Source: Rhea pennata
Taxonomy: Eukaryota > Chordata > Aves > Rheiformes > Rheidae
DNA: 64,000 nt
Reading direction: 5' to 3'
NCBI RefSeq assembly: GCF_028389875.1
Contig: NC_084687.1
Location: forward strand, 7,042,157-7,106,156
Both the position numbers and the translations under genes were made by a program. Below, piece by piece: positions 53,391 to 64,000 of this stretch; within the stretch, counting starts at the first letter, position 1; every line of letters starts with the position of its first letter. The notes below the pieces were generated by a model. It made no database searches. It was not told where the DNA came from and saw nothing but the letters and a program-made list of their open reading frames with translations.

Positions 53391-54540
53391 TGTTTCTGTG
53401 GTTTTTGTTACGGTTTCCAGGCTTTGGTTTTTATAAACATTTTGTGAATTTCTCTTCCATTCTGGTAGATAGGATGTTGTTGTAACAAATACCAACAGTA
53501 TATCATTATGCCAGTGAGATGTCTTTGCACACCCTCCTTGTTGGAGGTACTTAATCCAACTAAAGTGCAGAAGGCTACCTTTAGTTTTGTATATTCTTTT
53601 GAATGTTTAAAGATTGTATTCTGCTGAATTACTTCCTCTGTACAAGTATTTTTATATGTACAAAATTGTTTTAATATTGTATCAAGGTCTGACTTCTATG
53701 ATCTTCAGTTTCATGCTGTTACATACTTTGGTGGCAGAACCCTTGTTTTACCAATAGTGTTCTGCAGGGCAGGAGTCCAAGAGTGATACGTTACCATCAG
53801 CATCTCAAAATGAAATTGTGGTTTTGAAAGTTGGTCTGAGTAAATACAATTTCAACAAAGCAAAACAGCTTTGCATCTGGCTAAAATTATCTGATTTACA
53901 CAGTGAGCCAAAAGAGCTTTTTCTTTTAATTTTGGGTGTTGTTCAATTCCCCCCCTGCCTTTTTTTTCCCTTTAATTCATAGAATTCAGAGATCAGAGTG
54001 TGAAAGAGGCCTATAGGTGGTACACAAGTAAAACAACCACCATTTTCAGGACCTGTTTGGCCCAAATTACATCTTCAGTTTGACACTGATGAAATTGCGT
54101 CAGTACTGGAGAACTTGCTCCTGCTTCTCTTCAGAGTAAGTGAGAAAAAGTGTATCTTCACAGTGGAGAAAACTCAGGATGGGCTTTGTCCTGGACGTCC
54201 TGAATCGGTTGTATAGTTTTATTGGAAACCAGATGTAAGAAATTTCTCTAAATGTTTTTTCTAAAGTTGTGTTACTGATGCAGCTGTTGAATTATACATG
54301 AGATCTCAGTTTCTAAATGCAGCCCAGAGAAGACTGGATTGAAAATATTTGGATGACAATGTGAAGACATCTGCCTACCTACGAGTTAGTAGGACAAATG
54401 GTAGTTGCTTAGTTGATTGTCTTCAACCTGCCTACGCACCTCCTTTTTCAGGAGGAGCAGAAGCATAGTGTTTGCAGGTTGGTTATCTTTACTAAATGTA
54501 AAAATATTTTAGTAATAAAGTAATTTTAATGTATGTGCTG
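53391..54540 (+). other. RAP1A: Possible extended RAP1A 3' UTR
   Basis: AT-rich sequence continues in UTR style with no repeat or splice border, reaching a canonical AATAAA at 54514-54519. That hexamer has a modest GT-rich stretch (GTATGTGCTG) after it. A long isoform ending near 54540 is plausible. No transcript evidence is available here. Confidence 0.4.
54514..54519 (+). terminator. RAP1A: Possible distal poly(A) signal AATAAA
   Basis: A canonical hexamer with GT-rich sequence about 15 nt downstream. It would give a 3' UTR about 1.1 kb longer than the proximal site. Confidence 0.35.
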
Positions 54541-57300
54541 ATTATTAGATGTCTCTTCTATGAAAACAGAAACTAATTTCAACTTTCTAGATACAGAGTA
54601 CTGGGTTAGTTCATCTAACCTCACTTCATAAATGCCAAGTGTTTGTTTTATATAGAAGTCTCCTTCATTACCTTCTGCCAGCAATCTCAGGATGCTGCAT
54701 GAAGGTGTATTTTAAATTTGGAGGTGCTTTTCCACTTCGCTTAAACTTTGCATTTCTCCAGAGAGAAATGGATTTTGGTCCATCTCTTCCAGTGTTATGA
54801 CTGGTTGATGTGGTGGAGGCAAGTCCAGCCTCTGCAGCAGCATTTTTTGTCTGTGGCAGGATCTGTGTGCAACACTTCCACCTCAAATCTCTTCTCCCAT
54901 GCTGAGGAACAGCCAGGTGTCTGCAGACCAGCCTGGAGGGCAGCACTGCCTATGTCAGCGAGCGCTGCCTGGGGCTTCACCCTGGCCTGGGCGTTTTGCT
55001 GACCTTGGTCTCCTGTTCAAAGCACCTTCTTTTTGAAGAGCTTATTGCTAGAGTGCAAGGGAGATTTTTGATTACTGCTGGCTTTCCAGGAGAAGCAGAA
55101 ACTGAACGCTGAGCCTGGCATAGTGTCTGGGTTGCAAGATGAATGATAACCTGATATAAAAGAAGACAGGTTTAGTAGCAGTTAAATGCTTCGTGTATCA
55201 CTTAGATTACCACTAGGTGGTACTGTTTGAAAAGAACAGAAAGTGATGGATGCTGCGGATGAAGGGTGTTTTTAATTACTCAAATTATGTACTGGTAAAA
55301 ATAGTTTGCAGTGTAAGAGTAGTGGTTCCTATTGAAGACGTAGTGATGGCATGCTGTAAATGAGTAGAGGCTACTCAAACAAGTCATGTTTCGTTGTTCA
55401 GCTCTAGTTAGTAAATCAGAATCCTTTTGAAGATGAACTTTTTTATATATGTGAAGAGCACACGCTCCAGTAGGAGGCCTTGATACACTTCCCTTTGTAT
55501 GTTATACAATGAATCAGTTTTCTCACTGGATAACATTTTTCTATTTAATGGATTTTAGCACAATAGCCCAAATCCTGCCCTTAGGTATACTTCAGCAGAC
55601 GCTACATAATTTTATTTCCAAAGAGAATCATTCTGAAGCATTTGACATTTAATGTTTCACTGGTTTGAATCTGAGTTCACTCAGTGTCCTAAAGAGAGGT
55701 TAAGTACAAATCTTCCAGAAGTAGAGTTGCATGCTTCAGCTTTTGACCAATATCCAATCAAATAACATTTAGCTGCTAGGGAAGGAGCACATTCAAAATT
55801 TCAATTAAGTCGTACAGGCCCCGGAGTCATCCAGGCCATATTTCCACTGATTTGAGTTGTTCTGCACAAATTCAGGCTAAGTGATTCACTGCTGTCTCTA
55901 CAAATACGCTATTCTTTAAACTTCATCAGCCTGTATTTATCTATTTTTCTGTGTTATGTAAAGGTTGTTTTGAAACATGTTTTTTCATCTAATGTCAGAT
56001 TAGATGATAACTGCCTAATCTTGTAAGCTGTGCCTTACTAGAGAGTTATAATTACAGGTTTTGAGTTTAATCCAAATATACAACTGAAAAAGGAGCTGTG
56101 GAAAGAAATGTTGTTCTGTCCTTAGAGACAGCAGTAATCTTGGTGCACTTGTGATTTGCTCTACTGCCTTTGAGCTGCAAAAACATTCTCTGTTGCAGTG
56201 CACAGAGTGCAGTGTGCATGTGAAGTCACTGCTGGATGTGAAACTTGAGAAAATTTAATGTAGAGTTCAGAGTTAACCGTTGCAAAACTAATGAATGTCT
56301 CGTTTATGTTGCCAGCACTAGAAACTGAAGGAGCAGAACTGACCTTGGTGGCAGACCAGGCCTCGTGCAGGAAGTAGCCGGGCTTTTGGACGTGCGGTGC
56401 TAGAAGGCAGATCGTGCGGGTGCCCGGGCGTGCGGGGCCCCGAGCTGTGGGCCTGTCGGGGGAGGCACAGCTGCTCCAGGGTGCAGCTGCGCCCTCACAG
56501 CCAGGGCTGAGGCTCACTCAGGCTGAGAAGAAAACAGGGAATTAATTTCAGATTCTGTTCCCTATGTTTTAATGCTGCTAAAAATGCAGAATCTTAATAG
56601 AAAACAATATCCTATTACCTTGCTGCTAATAGTTTACGTACAATGCATAAGAATGCTTTGTTATTGCAGGCAGAGTCTGCAGAGGTGCAAAGGAAAGCGT
56701 TAAAAGGAGGGAGAAGCTGGAAGTGCAGTCTTCTGTAGTTCTGGCTGGTTTCTGCATGGGGCAATTGCATGCGCCTTCCCACGTGGATCTCTCTTTAAAA
56801 AGAATTGCTTTGTTTCTGGTAAGCAGTAAAATCCTCATCTTTGGAATAACAGCCAGTCATATTCCTCTTGCTATGTTTTATAGTGCACTTCAGTTCAGTG
56901 AGCCCGTAAAATTTAATTTTTATGAGGCTGCTGATGCAGGCTTAGTCAAAGCCCCCGGGTGGGAATGTGCCGGTCCCTGCCGGGGGTCCGGGCCCTGCTG
57001 CTGGCAGGGCCACCCCGAGTTGTGCTGACTTCACCCTGAGATAAATAACTTTGATGATTTATTCTGTGACTGAGCTACGAATTGGTGCTTTCCTCTGCTG
57101 AACCAGAGAAGCTCAGCGCAGGGAGGGAGGGGGCTGGCCCTGCCTTGCCTTTTGCAGGCTGGTCTAGTTCTTTGGCAGGTTTTTCCATATAAGTAAAAGT
57201 CTTCACAAAATGTTAAGTAAACATTGTGCGAACATTTTAAAATGCACGGATGATCATAAACCTTTGAATGTTTTACAGTTTTCTTGTTAAGACGACAGAA
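54541..57300. other. Intergenic sequence downstream of RAP1A
   Basis: The first part is AT-rich, with a GC-richer patch near 54820-55000 and another near 56380-56520. No coding exon, RNA gene or mobile element is recognised. Open frames of up to 118 codons (for example on the minus strand at 56161-56517) match no family I know. In human the next gene is INKA2 on the opposite strand, but I searched for its coding motifs here and saw none. Confidence 0.5.
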
Positions 57301-60100
57301 TAGTCTGTAAAGAGAAGGATTTTTGTTGTTTTTCAAAGGGGGAAAAAATCCCGAAAGCGTGACTAGTTCCACACACAACATGTCTTACTTCAGGTACCAG
57401 CTGATTTCTGAACAAAGCATCTTCCACGTGCGATACAATTTCTGTCATGCCAGAGGTGTGTTTTCAGACCGGTCTCTGAAGGACCGGGGCTCGCGGGGCT
57501 ATTCTCGGCGCGTGGCGCAGCAGCTTTTGAATGTTAGCCGTTTCGGGGAAATCCGGCAGCCGCCGGCGTGCAAGTTCAGACAAATCTTGTGGAAAGAAGT
57601 GCAGGAAGAGGGGAAAGATACTGGGGAAAAGCTGGGGATCTCGGAACTGCTGGTTTTCTCCTTACGTTCCGTCGCAGCTCCTCGTTGTGCTTTTCTCCGC
57701 TGCTGCCGCTCACCTCGCGGCGGTTTTGGGCCCTGTGCACGGGAGCGCCGTGTTGGTCTGCTGACGGGCTGAGGCAGACGGGCTGTTCAGCCCCGCGGCC
57801 TGCCTGGTGGTGCCCAGATCCTGGACGGCTTTCGGGGCTGGGGGCAGGAGAAGGTTTTGTTGTTTGTTTTCTATTGTTTTTACGCAATACAATTCTTGCA
57901 ACATTTCTCGGGAATGCTAAAGCCCCTTTGGTCGGTCTTGTCTCGTAGCGTCCATCTGAGACTTCGCAGGGCCTTTACAGCCAGCGGCTTCTGCCAAGTC
58001 ACGTGGCCGTTGCATTTGGACCAGCGTCCTGAAACATCTGCGGAAGCAACTGTGCAGTCCCACAGGGATTACTGTTCTCAGGAGCGTGTTGTGGGAATGT
58101 GTGCCGGGAATGTCCTCCAAATGCATCTGTGGCTCTGTCAGGTCTTCGGGAGTGCTGCCCGTGCTGTTTGCTTTCAGCCGTAACGGCTTGCGTTCGGGCG
58201 GGGACCGGGGCATGTGCGTGTGCGCGAGTGTCGCGGGCTAGCGAGCTGAAGGACCTGGAGCTCTGCTGCCTTCGGCGAGCCGTTGGGTACTCTTTTTGCT
58301 CAGTGGAGCATCCCCTAGAATTCATCCTGCAGGCTGTTGTAGCTGGCGGCCTCCCCCTTTCTGAATATTTCATACGATGCAGGCGCTTATGCAAGCTTCT
58401 TGTGCCTCGTGTTCTCCAAATGCAATAGTTTGCAAAGACCTGCATGTTTTTTATGGGTGAGGGGGAGATGTGATAGGTACTTAAATAGATTGAGTCTCAT
58501 TACAGAGAAATTGAGTGAGACTTGATAAAGAAAATGCCCAGCAGGACAAATAGCACTCAGATGAGTTTGGTGCCTGTAGGGTTCCCTGGACTTTTAATTT
58601 GAACTAGTTACTGGTGAAGGAATTCAGTGGTTAGACACAGCGCGTTTCGTGGTGGCTTAGCACGCTGCTCAGCTCGAGCGCCGGCTCCCTGCCACGGTGG
58701 GGCTGCTCCGAGCGGGGCAGGAGCCGCTGCGAGCCCCGCTCCCGAGGGGCGGCCGTGACCTCCCGGGCGTGCCGCAGCCTCGTGCTCCGGCTCCTGCGGG
58801 GTTTTCCCTGGGGTGGACCGGGACGAAGCACGTTTGCCCTGACCGGCCCCTTCTCTCTGCAGCTCTCCGGATCCCCCCGGGGCCCGTGCGGCTGCTCCCA
58901 GCTCTAGCTGCGCTCTCGTCTTCAGTATCGTCAGGGCTGGGAAACGGCGTTTTCGTGATTCTGGGACTGAGCCCAGCCTTTTCTTCTCCCCAGGCGAAAA
59001 GGGAAGCTGACATCACGGCCGAGCAGACTCTTCCCGCGCGCGCGGACCTGGCAGCAGGAGGCCCAGGCCAGGGCAGCGAGCGAACGTCCTGTTGCGCAGC
59101 GCCCGGAGGAGTCGGCACCCCATCTCCGAAGGGACGTGCTGCGGAGAGCAGGACGGGGGGAGGATTGAAGGGCTTGTCAGGCTTTGCAGTGGATCGGGAG
59201 TTACGGCCCGGTGCCTGAGCCGGAGGCGCCCGTCCTGCCGGCTTGGCTGTGCGAGCTCTCGACGAGCTCCTGCCCTCGCTGCCTTCCTGGAAAGGAGCCG
59301 TTGTTCGCGCGTCCGGACAAGCTCGTCTCCTCTCTAGCCGCGTACCCCACGCAATCCGCTGTCGTGTAGTCTCCGTCAGAGCCTTGAATGCAGACATTCA
59401 TGGTATTTTCTTTGAGTGGTACCAGTGTTTAAGGTCAAAACCTCGTGCTGTGATGAATTGGGGGTAAATAAGGAGCCTGTTGTGCATAGGTGGTGGCCGC
59501 AGCGCGGAGGCCGGGGTGGCCGGCGGGCCGGGGAGCGCGGCCGGCAGCTGTGCGCTGCCGCAGCAGCCGCGGATCGAGCCACAAAGGACGAATTCACGGG
59601 CCGCCTGCGGCGCCGTGGGCTGAGCACACCACGCGCTTTATGGAGCCGAGGGGCGCGGAGGCAGGCGGCGTCGCGCGTGCTCCGCTGTCAAAGCGCCGCG
59701 TTCAGCTCGGCTCCCGCTCCGTCTCCGAAAGGGCAGAGGAGGACGCGTAGACGAGCGTTTCTGAAGCGTGTTTGCAAGAGTGGGCTGGGAGAGCGGAGCA
59801 CCTCGAAGGTTCAGCCGAGCCCTTTGTAACCCAGCGCCGTGGTGCGGAGCCTGCCCAGCCGCTCTGCTGGACCGGGAGCAGCCTGCTCTGTACGGGACCC
59901 CCTGTGCTTGCAGGATGCTGGTGGAGACTCCTGGGACTGTATTACTTGGTGCACAATTTTACAGCCAAAAGCCTGGAGAAGCTCCAGGCGTCAGCCAAAG
60001 TGACCACACAGAGGTGGCTCCAGGCTCCTTGAACTGACCTCTTCTCAGCAGGCTGGAATTCAACAGTAACTTTGCTTTTTCTCTCCAAGCATTTTACATG
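57300..60100. other. CpG-rich region, gene not identified
   Basis: GC content and CpG density rise sharply in blocks at about 57480-58300 and 58620-59860. Long overlapping open frames on both strands (the longest 242 codons, minus strand 58669-59397) are arginine/proline/alanine-rich. They look like by-products of GC richness with no recognisable domain. The blocks could be CpG islands belonging to a neighbouring gene or to a non-coding transcript. No start or splice pattern is convincing enough to annotate. Confidence 0.4.
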
Positions 60101-61250
60101 TAAATTAGGTTTCTCGCAATCCATTTTGAGTGAATGATGATGGAGCCGAATAAAAGCAGACAGCGTTGTAGAGCTTTGGGTAGCAAACCTGTCTGAAGCA
60201 GTGGACTGTTACAAATCATCAGGCAAATTAACTTTACTCAGTGTTTCCAGTGATCAGCGTGTAGTTAAATATTTTGAGGTCCACAGGCATCCAGCATACT
60301 GCTACTATTTTTCATTTAGCTTTTGAAGTAGCAGTGTCAAGCTGCTGTATTACTGTGGCTTAAATTCAAAGGAGAACTCATTTGATTTGAAGCAGTATGC
60401 ATTATTAAATATGACTGCACAGGAGCCCCTATGGGATAATCCTTTATGATAAATGATGTTTGAAAGGAGGGAGACCGTATATTGGCTATCTCGCACACCA
60501 GTCACAGCTAATCTGCGGTAGCAGGACAAGGCACAGCATTAATTGCGGATATGCAGAGCAAAGGGCAGAGGCTACGCTGACAAACCGACAGCTACGTCCT
60601 GCGTGTAGTCACCTGCATGCAGTAAAGATGAACTGAACTGGAGCATCTTTCTTTGACATAATAAGGACAACACTTACATACCCACAGATTTCTGTCCTGT
60701 AACATGCAGCTTAATCGACTGACTCTCAATACTGTTTTGTGCAGAAGTGCTAGAAATCTGGCAAGTAACCTAAATGCAAAGGTAATCGAAAGCTGCTTGT
60801 TCTCCAGAATATCTTTGGATGCATGCAGGAGCCTCCATGGAAATAACAAAAAAGCATCCAGTTTCTCTAATACAGGGAGATATTTATTTGTCCTGTCAGC
60901 ATATCACATGCCTTAATTGAGTAAATGATAATTTTTATTTACTGGCCTTAGAGTGAAGTTTTCTGATTTAAATGTATTGATTTGGTTCTGACATAAAAAT
61001 CTGTTAAAGCCTCTGAAGCACAGCAAGGATAAATAAGCGTGTCAGCCTGCAGCGGACGTGGCAGTTCCTCGCTGCTGATTTGCAGCCTTTTTTGGCACCT
61101 TGCATCTCCCACCAGGGACTGCTCGATGGGGAGGCTGCCCGGAACCACGGGCTGAGCCGGAGGGTGCAGACCAGACCCTGCGTCCTGCTTAAAATACAGC
61201 TTTTGTCACCTGTGAAAGTGTGAAGGTTGAGCCTTGCACAGTTAACTATT
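60100..61250. promoter_or_regulatory. AT-richer islet between CpG blocks, possible conserved non-coding element
   Basis: A roughly 1 kb AT-richer stretch without repeats lies between two CpG-rich blocks. It has several homeodomain-type TAAT/ATTA sites (for example 'cagcattaattgcggatatg' near 60534). The composition suits a vertebrate developmental enhancer. There is no direct evidence, and conservation would have to be tested. Confidence 0.25.
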
Positions 61251-61379
61251 TCAATGCCCTTTCTCAGCTGAAAAGAGAGAAGAGTTCCCCTGAAGAGTTT
61301 CTCCAAGAACCTCTCAGTATCTTGTTCCTTGGCAGTCCTTTAGGCTTCCTCATTAGCAGTAAACGAGCTTTTCTTCTTT

Positions 61380-64000
61380 CTGGAGCTCTCTGCCTCCTGC
61401 TCCAGGGCGAGAGGAGCGGCCGGCCCCAGGAGACGCTGCGCCGCGGCCGTGGAGTCGACCGCAGGCTCGTTCCCCTCGGGCTCCTGGCGGCTCCAGCGCG
61501 TCCTCTGCACTGGCCTCCCCCGGACCATGAGGGATCCTAAAAAGCACCGAGTGCCGGCAGATGCTCCGAGGCGCTGGGAAGGGGGAGCGGGAAACCCCTC
61601 TCCCGAATCCGTGCCCGCACGGGCGGTAGAGCAGGCCCTGGAGCAGCTCAGCACGAGGAAAGGCTGCTGTGCGTTACGCCAGAGCTGCTGCAGTTTGGCT
61701 TAGCACTTCTGCTACAGCCCTAGCAGCTAATGTGCCAAAAATCGAGATAAATAAGACCCGGGCACCCTCTTCGCACCCTCTCGGCGTGCCTGAGGTCCGG
61801 CCGCGTGCGGAGAGGACGGTCCGGGGCAGCTCTGTGGTCCTGCGCTGCCCTGCAGACGGCTAAACTAAGCGCCCTCTCCCTAAGGGAGGGCAAGCTAGGG
61901 GAAGGGAGCAGGACTGACTTTGACAACGGACTCTGCTCTTTTTAAACTTGGGAAAGCGCAGAGTTACAGCTGCTCTCCTCTTGCAGCCTTTGCTCGCCGG
62001 CCGCGGTTCGCCCTCTCCTTCCACCACGGTTGGCACCAAGGAGGCTTCGGGGCGAGATAAACTGCCCCGTGTGGGGGCAGAACTGGAGTAAGAACTGAGC
62101 GAACGTGAGCAGCGAACAGGGCACGGGGCGGTGGCGAGAGCGGCCGGAGACGACCTCGCTGCCGGGCTTCTCCCCGCCGCGCTGCCAGCGGGAAAGGTGG
62201 GTGCGCGTGCGGTGACGGCAGCCCCGGCTTGGGGCTGGGAGAACGAGATCTTCTAGGGAGAAGGGGCGAGAGCGGGCGCTTCCCTGGGGCTTTCTAACGA
62301 GCTCCGTGCCGGGGAGCCCGGCGCCCGGATCGCGGCGCGGGTGCCGGGTGGCCCCACTCTCTGGCACCTGCTGCTTTCCTCTGGCTCTCGGGATTGCAGC
62401 AGCACCGTTGCCTCTCTCGGTTGTGCCTGAAGCTGTTTCCTCCGCTCACTCTGTGCGTGAGCCTGGCCTCGTGCACGCGTGGTCCCATGCACACGCAGCC
62501 CCATGCACGCAGCGCGTGCGAGACCTGGCACGGGAGCAGCGTGCCCGCCGAGCGTGCACTGGGCGCCGCCAGCACGGCGCCTGCGCTCAGCGTGCCCGCG
62601 CGGAGCTGCGGGCCGTCACGGCGTTACTCCCTGCCTGCGTAAACCCTGCGTTTCCCCTTGAAAACACTCATTTACCTGCTGAGTTAGGCTGAGTTGAATG
62701 TTCTTAATACGAGTCGGGGGCCGCTGCTGCTTTCTCCCTTCACCCTGTGTCCCTTTGCACTTCCTGTGGCTTTTTATCAGTTTGGTGGTTATTTTTAGTA
62801 GGAGTTTGCCCTAGGGCAAGTAAAAGAAACACAGTGTTTATTCTTAGGAAAGAAGCAAATGCAGTTAGTGCGGGTTGCAAGCAGGCTCCTGGGAGGCAGA
62901 GCGGCCGCGCGGCGCCGAGCAGCATCCGGGCGGCGTCGAGCACCAAGGGTTTCGCGCTTCGGTTTTGAGCGCGGGAGCGCGGGCCAGGCTGGTGGCCGTG
63001 CCGGCGTTCGCCTTTAGGGCGAGGGAAGGGGCAAAGCGACGCTGGGGCGCGGAGCGGCCGCGCTGCCCCGACTGGAGCCCCTGCCGAGCGCCTGCCCTCT
63101 GCTCGGCCGTCGGCCGGGGGCAGGAGAGGGAGAGTGTGGGAGACCTTCCTCCTTCGGCTGCTTTAACTCTATAATTAAGCTGAACGAGAGGCTCTGAGCT
63201 AAACCTCTGTTTCTCCTGCTGTGCTTGAGCGAACACAAAGAGGGGAAAAGGACCGAACAGACAATTAAAATGAGAAACAAAATTGCACGGAGAGGTCTGA
63301 GGAATGATTTCTCTCCCCCCCCCGACACGCTCGCCCCCAACAAGTGCCACGTGCCCTGCGTATAAAGAGCAGCTGCCTCGACTCGTCTAATCATCCCTTT
63401 GTTGCTTTATAATATTAATTAAACATTCCTCGGGGATTGTTCGCATCCTAATTAAACCAGGAGCTCACAAAAGCCCGCGAAGAAACCAAACGGGCGGATG
63501 TCGGGGGATGCGCAGCCCCGCTTTGCCAAGTGGCACGCGACAGCGGTCAGAAACCCCGGAGCAGAACCGCGGTTCAAAGCGGTTTTGACGGGCGGTGAAG
63601 ATGGGACCCTCCGAGCGGCTGTCCCGCAGCGGGAACGGCTCTCGGCTCCGGGGTTTTTGGAGGAAGAGCCATAGGAGGCGAGCGGCGGGGAAGGGGCGCG
63701 GGGCTTCTCCCCACTCCCAGCTCGCGGGAGCGAGCCGTCCTTGGCAGGAGAGCGCTGCTATTGCAGGGCCAATTAATCCGCAGCTGCTCTGAAGGGGGCT
63801 GGGGGCTGGAGAGAGCCGCGGAGCTGCTTGGAAAAGGTCCCGAAGGCCCGCGGCGGGCAGGCGGCGGCAGCTGGGAGCCGGGGCCCTGCGGGAGGGGGCA
63901 GACGGCCCGAATAAACAGCTGGGCTGCGGAGAAAGCTGCGCGGGCGCAGCCGTCGCGGGGCGGCCGCCGTAAGGGGGTTCGCAGCTCGCGGCGCGGCCGT
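61380..64000. promoter_or_regulatory. CpG-rich region running off the right edge
   Basis: Dense CpG sequence from about 61400 to the end is broken only by short AT-rich stretches (about 62640-62870 and 63390-63470). The density is highest in the last 200 bp and continues past the window, so a CpG island promoter may lie at or just beyond the edge. None of the open frames in it carries a recognisable protein motif. By mammalian gene order INKA2, DDX20 or KCND3 would be the candidate owners, which is inference only. Confidence 0.4.

Noticed and set aside
53978..54040. Possible reverse-orientation CR1 end ('tcatagaattcagagatcag')
   Set aside because: Only the first few bases resemble the CR1 terminal octamer. 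The following sequence does not continue into the CR1 body.
58669..59397. 242-codon minus-strand frame as a possible INKA2 exon
   Set aside because: I looked for the INKA-box style motif and the conserved N- and C-terminal residues of INKA2 as I remember them and found none. Composition is low-complexity and overlapping frames exist on the other strand.

Overview
This is a vertebrate nuclear genome window, most likely from a bird. It is AT-rich and mostly non-coding, with exons separated by introns of 1.5 to 22 kb. It has one strong CpG island promoter near the left and a CpG-rich landscape at the right edge. Two truncated CR1 LINEs are present; the younger one ends in the repeated 3' octamer typical of sauropsid CR1. 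A few weak MIR-like SINE remnants are also visible. The low repeat load fits a bird better than a turtle or crocodile, but I cannot name the species.

The one gene I can recognise is RAP1A, on the + strand, which spans most of the window. Its CpG island promoter and probable non-coding first exon lie at about 7.5-8.7 kb. A well-formed candidate 5' UTR exon lies at 30258-30327. Six coding exons (35137-35193, 39334-39402, 40958-41014, 42817-42957, 47578-47721, 50306-50392) join in phase 0 with GT-AG borders and give an intact 184-residue small GTPase. The C-terminus (polybasic stretch plus CLLL) identifies RAP1A rather than RAP1B. The stop-codon exon runs 28 nt past the stop, and a 2.2 kb intron then separates it from the main 3' UTR exon starting at 52661. 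A proximal poly(A) signal is at 53366 and a possible distal one at 54514.

Region by region: 1-7.4 kb is intergenic sequence with no recognised gene. At 7.45-8.7 kb there is a 45-T run, the CpG island and the first exon. The stretch 7.8-35.1 kb is 5' UTR intron sequence with two CR1 copies, long homopolymers, several inverted repeats and two isolated CpG-rich patches (about 19.3-19.7 kb and 34.0-34.4 kb) that could be alternative promoters or enhancers. The coding exons and short introns occupy 35.1-50.4 kb, and the 3' UTR intron and exon 50.4-54.5 kb. From 54.5 to 57.3 kb I see nothing assignable. From 57.3 to 64.0 kb the sequence becomes GC- and CpG-rich with homeodomain-site-rich AT islets. 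It looks like upstream or regulatory sequence of a neighbouring gene, but I find no coding exon there.

I do not see evidence for a wholly new biological system. The most interesting points concern RAP1A expression: two overlapping upstream ORFs in the candidate leader exon, a 3' UTR intron placed to avoid nonsense-mediated decay, a G-quadruplex motif beside the putative first splice donor, and the two intronic CpG patches. A 24-bp perfect palindrome in the 5' UTR intron is also unexplained.
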